A DNA stretch of 64,000 bases, taken from assembly GCA_020226215.1 (NCBI GenBank), contig CM035235.1:41511352-41575351 (forward strand), in the 5' to 3' direction. A program made the position numbers and the translations under genes. Shown here one piece after another: positions 47,095 to 57,420 of this stretch. Each line of letters begins with the position of its first letter. Position 1 is the first letter of the stretch. The stretch is from Sindora glabra. Taxonomy: Eukaryota > Streptophyta > Magnoliopsida > Fabales > Fabaceae. The notes beneath the pieces were generated by a model. It had not been told where the DNA came from. It saw nothing but the letters and a program-made list of their open reading frames with translations, and ran no database searches.

Positions 47095-48315
47095 CTTTAG
47101 ATTGCAATTGAAGCAGGAGTTTCATTATACATGTTCTCCTAGCACCAATGATTAAGTCCACAATCCTTAGAACTTTCCAATCTCTTTTCCCCCGAATTGT
47201 CACGAGCAGAGACTAAAATTCTCCTTGGACGAGTGCGTCGCTAACATCAGTCGTCATCAACACTTCTTCATCCTTTACAATGCACAATAATGGTCGCGCC
47301 CAGAAATCAATTTTTTTCATATCTATTGACATCAACTTGACCCAGTTTTTCCTTCAACAACCGCATCTTCTTAACCCATTCTTTATAATTTGCTATCACA
47401 GCCCAAAGAGATTCTTTGAAATCAATGGGGTTACTTAACTTTTCCCTCTCCAGAGGCCGCGGAACAAGAACTTGCTTTCTATTTGCTACATCAAATCCAA
47501 GGATTAGCTGATGCGATTCCTGTGTTTGTTGGCCTTCGACAGAGTTATGGCAAACGAGACAAGGGCTGTTGTTTCTCTTATTACAGTTATAGGAAATCGG
47601 CCAATAACAAAAGCTTCCATTTTTTTCAGAAATCCCTCGTTTGCTATTGAAAATCATATCAGAATACGGTAGGATATTTTCTTCGAGGGTTTCATAAGAA
47701 TCCTTTTTCACCGAATAAATGAAAGGTTTAAAAAAAGAATAACGTCCGCTGATAGCAATGATTTTGTAATCCTTTGTGGCATCATCGTATCCAAATCCAT
47801 ATGCTTCACAAATGTCGAACCCCCTTCTGTCTGGTCCTGCAGTGAATAATGTCCATCGATACCAATGATGAGATTGTATTGGCATTATTTTGTACTCTCC
47901 TGTCGATGGATTCCATAACAACTCTTCATGCTTGACTGTTATCCACAGCATCTCGCCTGCACGAAGCCCTGCCGCGGATAGGTTTAGGTCTTGCTTTCGT
48001 TGGTAATCTGAGCATTTTAGATTTCCCCGAGGATTCTTCGTAATCCCTAAGAAACAAGGAATTCAAACAGAGAAGAATGGGCTTCGGAATTTTATTGATG
48101 AAATTGGAATCGGAAATCATGGAATTCCATGACTTGTTAACGCACTTGAATCGCGTCAGAGACTTTCCGGGCAGATTTTCAAGGATACAGAATTGAATTT
48201 CCTCTGGAATCCAGTTCTTCTGACGGGTGTTTTTTCCTGAAACCAATTGCTTTTTCCTTTTCTTCGCAGCAGGTTCATGTAACTGTTGCTTCAGTGTGTT
48301 TCCCTTTCCATTCAT
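47095..48315 (-). pseudogene. F-box protein pseudogene (copy B), inverted paralogue of copy A
   Basis: The F-box lies near residues 33-75 (WIPEEIQFCILENLPGKSLT, RFKCVNKSWNSMISD). The F-box-associated region has LLWNPSTGEYKIM, YGFGYDDATKDYKI and FIYSVKKD. ATG at 48315-48313. One extra base near 47950-47960 (between RASC and MLWI) breaks the frame. The second frame runs to a stop at 47307. Past it, copy A's C-terminus is still recognisable in broken frames down to about 47095 (KDEEVLM, GEKR, ENMYNETPA). There are thus at least three disruptions, against one in copy A. It is opposite in orientation and about 17 kb from copy A. Confidence 0.85.
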
Positions 48316-48349
48316 ATCTGAAGCTTTTTCCAATTCTTCTTTTCGGCGC

Positions 48350-48810
48350 GTTTATTTTTTAGGGAAGGGACAAGGATATTAGCTGCAGTTGGCAACCTCG
48401 ATCAAGATCTATCCTATTCGGTGGCTGTTAAAAATTATAAGCTTACCATTACAGCCCTAATAAATTGATTTTTCTTAAAGGTGCTTCCCAATTTATAGAA
48501 TTGGTTCAGTATTAACTTAAATTTAAATTTAAATTGATTTTGTAAGATTGGATAATTGAGATCTGATTTTGTATTATAATTAGTTTATCTAACAAATTTC
48601 ATTGTATAAATTGTGATAATTAAGAGAAAGAAAAATTATAAAAGATTTTGATTAGATAAAAAAACAGACTAAATCAAAACTAACTTCCGTCAGGATTTTT
48701 TCTAAACTACTATTCGCTCAAAATTAAATCAAATTGATTTTTTTATTTTTTTAAAATTTATGAAACACAAAACAATACCTCTTCTATTATACCAAGTTAA
48801 TTATTTTTTT
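48350..48810 (-). promoter_or_regulatory. Upstream region of F-box B, homologous to that of A
   Basis: The reverse complement shares ordered blocks with 28870-29300, for example AATCCTGACGGAAGTTAG, GTTTTGATTTAGTC and TTTGTTAGAT. It shows that the duplicated segment included at least 450 bp of 5' flank. Confidence 0.65.
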
Positions 48811-49089
48811 GAGAAAATAAAAAATATTCAATTTAAATCATAAGAAATTTTTTTATTATAAATATATTCAATTTAAACTATAATTATTATATATCACGAC
48901 AGTCACACTAAATTAATTAATTTTTGAAGTTTGATGAAGCCCTCAATAAATGTGCAAACCACAGAGAATATCTAAAATTAAAGTATAAATCGATTGATTC
49001 TTGAATTTTTTTCCTTTTTTTTTTTCAGAGGGATTGTAGGATCATGAAATGGTTGCTTCCATGGGTTCGCATTTGTAGTAATCCTTGAA

Positions 49090-49128
49090 GATTTTCCCCA
49101 TTTTTTCCGGCGTAAAAAAGGGAAAATC
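49090..49128. other. Hairpin
   Basis: GATTTTCCC (49090-49098) pairs with GGGAAAATC (49120-49128). TTTTTT and AAAAAA pair within it, leaving a loop around CCGGCGT. It is a GC-capped perfect-arm hairpin in otherwise plain sequence. Function unknown; possibly the centre of a small inverted-repeat element. Confidence 0.5.
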
Positions 49129-49743
49129 TTTGGGAAAGTATGCCGCTTTATTTGGGGAAATTTCTTCTATTTTGTTAAACTCTTTCAAGGCTATCTATAT
49201 TAGATAATAAATAAATAAATTTATAATTTATTAATTATATATTAATTTATTAAAAATAAATTTAATTTAATAAGGATAATTTATAACTGATAGGTTATAG
49301 TTTATAATTTTTTTCATATTTATGATTTTTTTAATTAATTGACAATTCATTCTTTTAATTATGTAGACCCAATATAATTATTTCTAGATAAATATATTTT
49401 TATTTTAAAATATAAAAAAATAAAATTAAATATTTAATATTTTAAAATATAATTCATTAAAATTTAAGTAACAAATTATTTAATATTTAAATATTTTAAT
49501 TGTATTAATATAATTTCATATTAAAATAAATATAAATTAAGAATGTTGACAGATTAATTTCATTTTTTTTTTCAATGTTTAATAATGAGAGAGCTACAAA
49601 TGAGAATAAAAATACATATTTTATTATATTTATTTATGCGACGGAAATTCATTTGGTTTATCTATCAGCTATTAATTGTTATGATTAAGTTTGATCCATC
49701 TTATACTGTAATTAAGTGATAATTATTAATCAGCCGTCGGACC

Positions 49744-49879
49744 TTTTATATACATAAAGTGAGGGTAGCCACAACAAAACTCTCTAGGACTCTGTAAATT
49801 GTCTTAACAGAAAAGTTTCCCAAACGATATAGGGGTAACGGTAGTGTTGGAACCAAGCTCCATCATTTTTGTTATACAG
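49744..49879 (+). promoter_or_regulatory. Promoter and 5'UTR-exon-like sequence
   Basis: TTTTATATACATAAAG (TATA-like, from about 49744) is followed by a non-AT-rich leader-like stretch with ACAACAAAACTCTCTAGG. It ends GTTATACAG/GTAACG, a good splice donor at 49879/49880. No coding frame follows before the copia element at 50091. It may be the promoter and first exon of a gene cut off by the insertion, or part of an older element. Confidence 0.35.
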
Positions 49880-50090
49880 GTAACGCTTTATCCCTAAATC
49901 CAATTCAAAATAGGCTCTTCTGTTAGCTTTTTTTATCACCTATTCCTTTTCCTTTTCTATTTATTTGAATTTGCTAGTCCTTTCCTGCAAGTGAATCAAT
50001 TTTTTCCAACACGCTGATATCATAAAGAAAAGTCAGTTTTGATATTAGATAGCTAAAATGTTTAAAGATTAAAGTTTAGAATGAGGATGG

Positions 50091-50572
50091 TGTAAGAATT
50101 TATAATTTTATGGATAATATATCAAGATTAGAACCACAAATAAAAGAATATAAAAAATTAGCAATAGTGCATATCTCTTGAATCCATTCATGATATTCAA
50201 TTTTTTCATACAAATATTTAAGTGGAGAACAAGGTCTTCCTTTTCTATACCTTCTACTGTTCGTAATGCTTTAATGGGTAGAACAATAGCAAACATTTAG
50301 TGTATAGAGAGGATCTAACTTCAATAATAATATATTACTCTCATTAAATCCACTAATTATAAACTCAATAACAAACACTATACCTAATATGCCTAAATAG
50401 GCCTAAATCACATTCTTAATGCAATATATAGTATGACAGTAAATATATAATATATTGGATCACTTTATTACTTTTAGATCTCATTTAATTGAGTTACATA
50501 TCTAATCCAATTTTATTTAAAATAAAAATAAATCCAAGTAATTGACAATCTAAAAATAAGAAAATTCTTACA
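50091..50572 (-). repeat. 3' LTR of copia element 2
   Basis: 482 bp, bounded by TGTAAGAATTT and AAAATTCTTACA, so it keeps its TG...CA ends. It is next to the polypurine tract on its right side and target duplication GATGG on its left. Confidence 0.9.
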
Positions 50573-51187
50573 TTCTTCCACTTAGGCAACATGAATTGAG
50601 TTTTATCAACTTTTGAAAATTGGTTAAAATTGACTCTTGGATCAAACAACAACATAAGTGGCTACGAAATAAATCATAACTCAATACAATTTGTCTCAAA
50701 ATATGATCGAGCCCAATGAAACATCCAACTCTAAATTATAGACGATAATATACTAATTTACTGTATAATGCATTCATAATTATAGGAGCCAATTACCTTA
50801 TTGATATAATCACAAGAATGTGAAGGTGTAGTTACACATATAATATGATCAAGTGATCCTTCCATACTATAGTATAAAAGTCATCTTTGTGATCCTTTAT
50901 AAGGATATCTCTATAAAATAAACAACTATCTCCCCAAGGAGACAACTATAATTATTTTCATAAATATGACATTAATTTTAATTTCATCTCCCCAAGTAGA
51001 CAATTGTAGTTTACATTTATGCAAAAGCAAATAATGTTTTTAGTAAGAAAATAATTATATCTTGAGATAAACCTTATCACAATAACATATAACTTCCATA
51101 ACAGACATGTAAAATAAAAAGGTACATTAATTCATAGAAAAAAATTATAAAAGCAACATAAATAAGTTTATAATTTAAACTCTCCCA

Positions 51188-51620
51188 CTAACCAATTACA
51201 TCAAAAGAACTCAAAACACTCATATTTGAAACATGTTGCTTGAAAACAATAGGTGAAACAACCTTGGTTAGAGGATTTTCTTTCATTATTTTAATGTCAA
51301 CATGTTCAACAAGAATGTCATCATTCTTAACCCAATCTCTAACTTCAAAGTACTTAATTTTAATATGTTTAAAACTATTGGATGCCTTGTTATTCTTTGG
51401 GAATGTTACTATTGTAAAATTGTCACAATAGATCCTCAAAAGCCTTGAGATAGAGACAATTACTTTTAGATGTCATGTTATTCTTTGAGAACATTACTAT
51501 TGTAGAATTGTCACAATAAATCTTCAAAGGCCTTAAGATGGAATCAATTACTTTTTAGCCTAAATATAAAGTTCCTAAGCCATACTACATGTGTACCTAC
51601 ATCATAACAAGTAACAAACT
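51188..51620 (-). pseudogene. Copia RNase H remnant
   Basis: The minus-strand frame with IYCDNFTIVTFPKNNKASNS, FKHIKIKYFEVRDWV and ENPLTKVVSP matches the copia RNase H C-terminus (CDN-AAI----N---H-R-KHI, then DPLTK). Upstream at about 51600-51660 QAEFVTCYDVG matches the EAEY motif region. It is interrupted by stops and by an internal partial duplication near 51421-51545. Confidence 0.75.
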
Positions 51621-51789
51621 CTGCTTGTATGGTGGAAGATGCAGTAAGTGTTTGTTTCACACTTTTCCAAGAGATAGCCTTACTGGTCAAAAGAAAAACA
51701 TAGCTTGATGTCGACTTCATATCATTTACATAACTAGCAAAATTTGAATCAATATATCTTATTACTTCAAGATCATTAACCCTTTTGTA

Positions 51790-52560
51790 TACTAGTATAT
51801 AATCTTTGGTTTTCTACAAATACCTTATTATCTTTTTAATAACAATCCAATGTTTATTAGTTGCATTAGAAAGATATCTACTAAGAACACTCACAATAAA
51901 AGATAGATCAAGCCTAGTACAAATATGAACATATATTAGACTTCTTATAATACTGGAATATAGTCTCTCTTTCATCAAACTTTTTTGAATTTCATTCTCA
52001 AAACATTGGTTTTTACTAAATTTATCAATTTTAGAGATAGAAACATCTCTAAGTTTGCATTTATCCATGTTGAACCTTTCAAGAATAGGATTGATATAGG
52101 CTTTTTGTGAAAGTCCTAATAAGTGTCTAGACCTATCTCTATGGATTTCAATACTTAAAGCAAAAGATGCATAACACGGTCTATCATGTCAAAAAATTAA
52201 GATAACATAGATTTAGTCTTATGAAGCAAATTAATATCACTATTAGCAAGTAATGTATCATCCACATGCAAAACAAGAATAATGAAATAAATCCCACTCA
52301 TCTTCAGGTATATGCATTGATCAACCTTATTTTCAACAAACCTATATAAGAGATGATTTTATCAAATTTCAAATACTACTGCTTAGACGCTTGTTTAAGA
52401 CCATAAATTGACTTCTTCAACTTGCATACCAAATATTCATTTCCACTTTCAACGAAACTTTTTAGTTATTGCACATAGACTTCCTTACACAAATCTCCAT
52501 TCAAGAAGACAATTTTCACATCCATCTAACAGGAGTTCCAGATCATAATGAGCCACCAAG
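51790..52560 (-). pseudogene. Copia reverse transcriptase remnant
   Basis: Reads in broken frames from about 52560 to 51790. The catalytic box is HVDDTLLAN at 52257-52268 and beyond, where functional copies have Y(V/M)DD. Further on, YSSIIRSLIYVHICTRLDLS, VLSRYLSNATNKHW and KKIIRYL match the end of the domain (Y-S-VGSLMYAM-CTRPDI, VLSRF-SNPG--HW). Stops throughout. Confidence 0.8.
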
Positions 52561-52989
52561 TCTATAATAATTCTCAAGGAATCTTTAGAAGATATTGGTG
52601 TAAAGGTTTCTTTGAACTCTGTCCCTTTTTTGGCATATACTTGTTTGCTATTAATCTTGCCTTATTCACTCAATGTTACCTTTTGAATCTTTTTGAGTCT
52701 TAAACATTCATTTGCAACTAATAGGCTTGAAATCATTTGGAATTTTAACTAACTCTCACACTTCATTAAAATACATAGATTGAATCTTATCATGCATTGC
52801 CTCTATCCACTTACTAGATTGTCCACATGAAATTGATTAATTGTAACTCACTGGATTAACAGTTTGCCTAATATCATAATTAGCCTTGCCTAGGTACACA
52901 ATATAATCATTTTAGATTGCAAGCCTTCTTACTTTCTCAAAATGTCTAATAGAAGCATCAATAGGCACAATAGACTTCTTCTAATTTAG

Positions 52990-53960
52990 GTGGATTATTC
53001 ACAACATCCTCATAATTTTGTACATTAAGTATCTTATTAATAAGTTGCCACATGATCCTTTATTGCATAATAAGCATAGGAAAAATAGCTGGTGCCTCCT
53101 CCAAAACATTATCATCATTTTAAAGGTCACTAGAATTAGAAACATTATTTTTAGAAAATTTTCTATTGATGCCTTAATTATCTTTATCCCATAGGTAGGA
53201 TAGTAGAACTTGTAACCTTTGAATCTATTAGGATATCTAAGAAAATAACACTTGGTTATTTTAGGATCTAACTTTGATGCCATAGGATTATAGATTTTTA
53301 CTTTGGCAAGATAATCCCACACTCAAAGATGGTTTAGACTAGGTTTCTATCTCTTGAATAGTTCAAAAGGTGTTTTGGGTGTAGATTTGGTAAGGGACTC
53401 CATTTAAGATATTCATGGTAGCTTTTAAAACTTTACTCTAAAAAAAAATTTGTAAGTTGGTTCTGCTAATCATAGATCTTACCATATTTATCAAAGTGTG
53501 ATTTCATCTTTCAGCCGTGTCATTTTGTTTAAGAGTCCTAGGCATAGTAAATTAGGAAACTATCTTATAATCTTGCAAGTATTTGGCAAAAAGTCCTATA
53601 AGCTAGCCTATATTGTCAGTTTTGCTATAATACTCATCACCACAGGTTAAATCTTATAGTTTTAATCTCTTTACCACATTGCTTTTCTACCTTAACTTTA
53701 AAAATTTTAAGCTTTTCAAGAGATTATGACTTGTTATCTATAAGATAGACATAGCCATAATGGGAGAAGTCACCTATAAGGGTTTTAAAATACTTATTCC
53801 TATATAAAGTATTCTTAAAAGGACAATTCATATTTATGAATTATCTCCATGATTGCTTTACTATGAGTAGAATCTTTTAGTCTTTCTAGTCATTTTTCCC
53901 TCTAATACAGTTAATACAATAATGATCAAAATTATCAAGATATGAAATAATATTCTCTTT
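52990..53960 (-). pseudogene. Copia integrase remnant
   Basis: C-terminal part at 53322-52999: LAKVKIYNPMASKLDPKITK, then CYFLRYPNRFKGYKFYYPTY, matching the W-C-A-VR---P---KLD-RT--C-FIGY-----GYRFY-P pattern. The zinc-binding N-terminus near 53900-54010 is heavily mutated (RSYIKGKN; normally LWHRRLGHIS-ER). Catalytic DDE residues cannot all be placed because of frameshifts. Confidence 0.7.
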
Positions 53961-54056
53961 TATTAACGTATTAATTCTTTCCTTTGATATATGACCTAGA
54001 TGTCTATGCCACAAAAAATGAATTTTCCTTAGATAAAGGCCTTTTAACACCAACAT

Positions 54057-54314
54057 TCATACATAAAGAGAATCAAATTGTTTAAAATCAAGATTCAATT
54101 TATACAAATTATTATATTTTGAACGATTACTAATAATAATAAAATTGTAAAATATCTGATAAGATTCATTATTAAAACTTAAATAATATTTAAATCCTAA
54201 AGTTTTGATAAAGAAATCAAACTCTGTCTTATAAATGATGCATATAGAGTATCTTTTAAAAATAAAAACAAATCCTAAATCTAATTTCAATTTAACTATG
54301 CCTACATATTCCAT
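54057..54314 (-). pseudogene. Copia gag-pre-integrase/protease-linker remnant
   Basis: Minus-strand 85-residue frame: MEYVGIVKLKLDLGFVFIFK, then a diverged middle with LGFKYYLSFNNES, ending NNLYKLNLD. It matches the segment between copia protease and integrase (G---L-L--G--L-L-DVLYVP...LYKL). Confidence 0.65.
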
Positions 54315-54526
54315 TTACACTCGTTTTCCATTTCCTACACATAGATTAACTTCATCTTTACTTGGCTTTCTCTTACTTTTGAATCCTTGTAAGGTATTTG
54401 TAATATGGATAAATGCTCTAAAGTCAATCCACCAATAATTAATAGGAGGATCTATCAAATTGGATTCAAAGCAAATGAGAGCAAAAGAACTACCTAATTC
54501 ATTTTTATTTTTTTCTTATTTTATTT

Positions 54527-55132
54527 TCAAGTACTTCTTATAAATAGACAATTCTTCTTTTTATGACCTATCTTCTTCCAAAACCAATATTCAACTTTAG
54601 TCATCATAGATTTAGGATCATGGTGATTATGATAAAGGTTTCTTTCATGATCACTTTTAGCTTCGAGCTTAAAATTTCTTTTATTAAAAGGCTTCTTAGG
54701 ATGTGATTGATTGACTAAGTTCACAGTTCTTAAAACTCAATGTTTTATCCTTTCTTTTTCTTGAGTACAAATAGATATTAAAGTGTTAACATCCTAATTT
54801 TCTTTCTAGGTATTGTAAGAGGTTTTCAAGGCATTAAACTAAGAAGATAAGGAATTTAGGGCATAGTTAACAAGAAGAGAATCATTAACATGGCATTTAA
54901 GCTCACCTAGCTTGGTGGAAATAACAAACATCATCAAAATATATTCTCTAACACCACCAATACCATTATACATCATATTAACACAGTTTTCTATCAATTG
55001 ACTAGCTTCAACCTTATCAGAAACTATGAATCTTTCCCTAATGGAAGTAAAGAAGGTTTTAACATTGTCAGTACTTGGAATAGCCCAAACTAAACTCTCA
55101 ATGATTAATTTCTTCATCACCATTAAATTCAA
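54527..55132 (-). pseudogene. Copia gag remnant with zinc knuckle
   Basis: At 55132-54839: KLIIESLVWAIPSTDNVKTF, VSDKVEASQLIENCVNMMYN and LLVNYALNSLSS, matching plant copia gag (UBN2 type). At 54724-54527 the zinc knuckle reads FWKKIGHKKKNC, with the first cysteine lost. The same gag family as copia element 1, but diverged. Confidence 0.75.
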
Positions 55133-55959
55133 GTGATTAGCTCTATCCCATTTCTCATAATAAGTTTTTTGCTCAATAGTACTTTGGGCAGTTAAATCAA
55201 TTGGTTTCTTAACTCAAATTACTATATCCACATCCATCATTATCAAAGCTAAGTCCACATCCTCCTTCCATCTCTTATAATTTCCTCCAATCAAAATTTC
55301 AATGAAAAAAGATTGATTATTTAGGGAAAAAGCACATAGAGTTGAAAAACAATAATGATAGTAAAAATCTAGTTAACATTATGGGCAGTAAATAATAGTT
55401 TATGTTTCTTTTAAACATTAGGCACCTTAAAATATTATATAGATTCCTTGTGGGTGGAAAAGGTAATAAACTTTAAAATATCCTTAGAATATAAAGCTAA
55501 TATAATAATAAAACAAAATTAAAAATCTAATACTTGTAAGCAAAAAGATTATTAACTTACCTATTATTATAAAAGCTTCAAGTTATCCAAATTAACCTAT
55601 ATAATAACCTCTCGTGGGTAGGCGATCATATGAACTAACTTAGATAATAAGAATATCCCTAATGATACAAAAGAATATCATAAGCTTGTTAAATGATCAT
55701 TCTAGGTGATAAATATTCAATTCCACTAACTCAATTTTAAATAGGGAAAATATATATCCAAATTCCCCATAAACAAAATTCACCTCCATATAAAATTTCC
55801 TAATATGTATCTCATTCTTGAAATACATCAAGATAATTTCAATGATTGTTGTTAACTTTTCAAAATATTGATAAATTCATGTTAAATTAAATGAAAAGAA
55901 AGAACATACACATAAAACTTGAAGCATGAATAACATGTAAAAAATTATATATAAAAAAT

Positions 55960-56139
55960 GTCAAACATATATATATATACACACGTAAAATGTTATAATA
56001 TATACATGATATTTATAGGAAATATCGAAGTGTGTGTGTATATGTATATACACAAAATGCCAAAGACAAATATATATATATATATATGTACAGAAACTCA
56101 AAGCATATGTATATGAAAAAGAATGCCAAAACATATGCT

Positions 56140-56183
<44 letters not shown>

Positions 56184-56380
56184 TTATATATATATAAAAT
56201 GTCAAAGTATATATATGTATAAAAGAAAACGTCAAACAAAATATATATGTATAAAATGAAAATGTCAAATAGAATGCTAAACCAAATGTATATACATATA
56301 AAGAAGGCTAAATCAATGATATGTACATACATAGAATGTTGAACCAAACATATATGTAAAATGATTTTTTTTATGTATTT
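55960..56380. repeat. Microsatellite-rich segment inside copia element 2
   Basis: Contains (AC)n at 56142-56176, several (AT)n runs (for example 56070-56086 and 56177-56199), and repeated ATATATATGTATAAA(A)-GAAAA-GTCAAA units between 56030 and 56350. It lies in the untranslated region between the 5' LTR and gag. Open frames here are low-complexity artefacts. Confidence 0.85.
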
Positions 56381-56506
56381 TAAAAACTAAAACAATATTG
56401 TACAATTCAAAATTTTTCTTTAGTGAAATCATACAAAAATAATTATTAATAAAAATTAAATCAAATCATAATTAATTAAATTAGGATTTTAATTTGATAT
56501 AACTTG

Positions 56507-56517
56507 CCTTGATACCA
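56507..56517 (-). other. Primer-binding site of copia element 2
   Basis: The reverse complement reads TGGTATCAAGG, matching the initiator tRNA-Met complement (TGGTATCAGAG) at the first eight bases. It is two bases from the LTR, as expected in plant copia elements. Confidence 0.8.
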
Positions 56518-56519
56518 TA

Positions 56520-56982
56520 TATAAGAGTTTATAATTTCATAGATTATACATCAAGACTAATATTAAAAATTAACAATAGTATATGCCTCTTGAATCCATT
56601 TGTGATCTCTAATTTTTTTCACACAAATATCTATGTTGAGAATAAGGTTTTCCTTTCCTACACTTTTTCTTATTTCCAATGCTTTGATGGGGAAAACAAT
56701 CATAAACATCTAATGTGTAGAGGGAATTTGGCTTCAATGATAATATAACCCTAGTTGAGTCCATTTATCATGGATTCAACAATAGGCTTTATGCTAAATA
56801 TGCCTAAATAGAACTAAATCATATTCTTAACACAATATATAATATGCAGTAAATATATAACCTGTTGAATCACTTTATTAATTTTAGGTCTCATATAATT
56901 GAACTACACATCTAATCCGATTTCATTTAAAAATAAAAATAAATCCAATTAATGGCAGCCTAAAAATAAGAAAATTCTTATA
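56520..56982 (-). repeat. 5' LTR of copia element 2
   Basis: 463 bp, collinear with 50091-50572 but diverged. Both outermost dinucleotides are mutated (TA instead of TG/CA). The target duplication GATGG follows at 56983-56987. Confidence 0.88.
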
Positions 56983-56987
56983 GATGG

Positions 56988-57420
56988 AATTATATTTGTA
57001 TCAATGAACTACAACCGAGTTGCATACATAACACCTTGAGCTTGGTTTGCTAAAATTATGGTTATAAATTGTAATTGTGATCATGATTTTTATTGCTATT
57101 AACAAAATTATGAGAAAAATATAACGATCGTGATGCATAATTGCAAAAAATTGTACTATAAAAAATAATCTATATAGATAACATTAATTGTTGATATAGA
57201 TACCAATATCATCATTACTAGTATGCACTAATGACATTATCTTTAGAAATAAGTTATCATTATAAAGGTGTCACTAGACAGTTGTATATTAATGACATAA
57301 GTTATCATTATAGTAAATTATACTATACTAATGATAATTGTTGTCGAAGTAGGGCTAGTGGGTAGTATTCATATAAAATGGCAACACCTCTAGTTGTTTG
57401 TATTTTTTTAGGCAAAAAAA
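56988..57420. other. Short spacer between two retrotransposon insertions
   Basis: No gene seen. Contains repeated TAATGA(C/T)A(T/A)(A/T)A-TTATCATTATA motifs at 57230-57340 that suggest an older DNA-transposon relic. Confidence 0.35.

Larger units (their letters stand above)
50091..56982 (-). mobile_element. Full-length, decayed Ty1/copia retrotransposon
   Basis: A 6.9-kb element on the minus strand. LTRs at 50091-50572 and 56520-56982 start and end with TGTAAGAATTT-type inverted termini. A perfect 5-bp target duplication GATGG flanks it (50086-50090 and 56983-56987). The minus-strand primer-binding site TGGTATCAAGG (56507-56517) lies two bases inside the 5' LTR and fits initiator tRNA-Met. 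The polypurine tract AAGTGGAAGAA abuts the other LTR. Gag, protease, integrase, reverse transcriptase and RNase H follow in copia order. Every domain is broken by stops and the LTRs differ at many sites, so it is old and immobile. Confidence 0.92.

Noticed and set aside
56032..56347. Overlapping open frames rich in Y, I, T, H or V, C
   Set aside because: They are translations of AC and AT microsatellites in the untranslated part of copia element 2.
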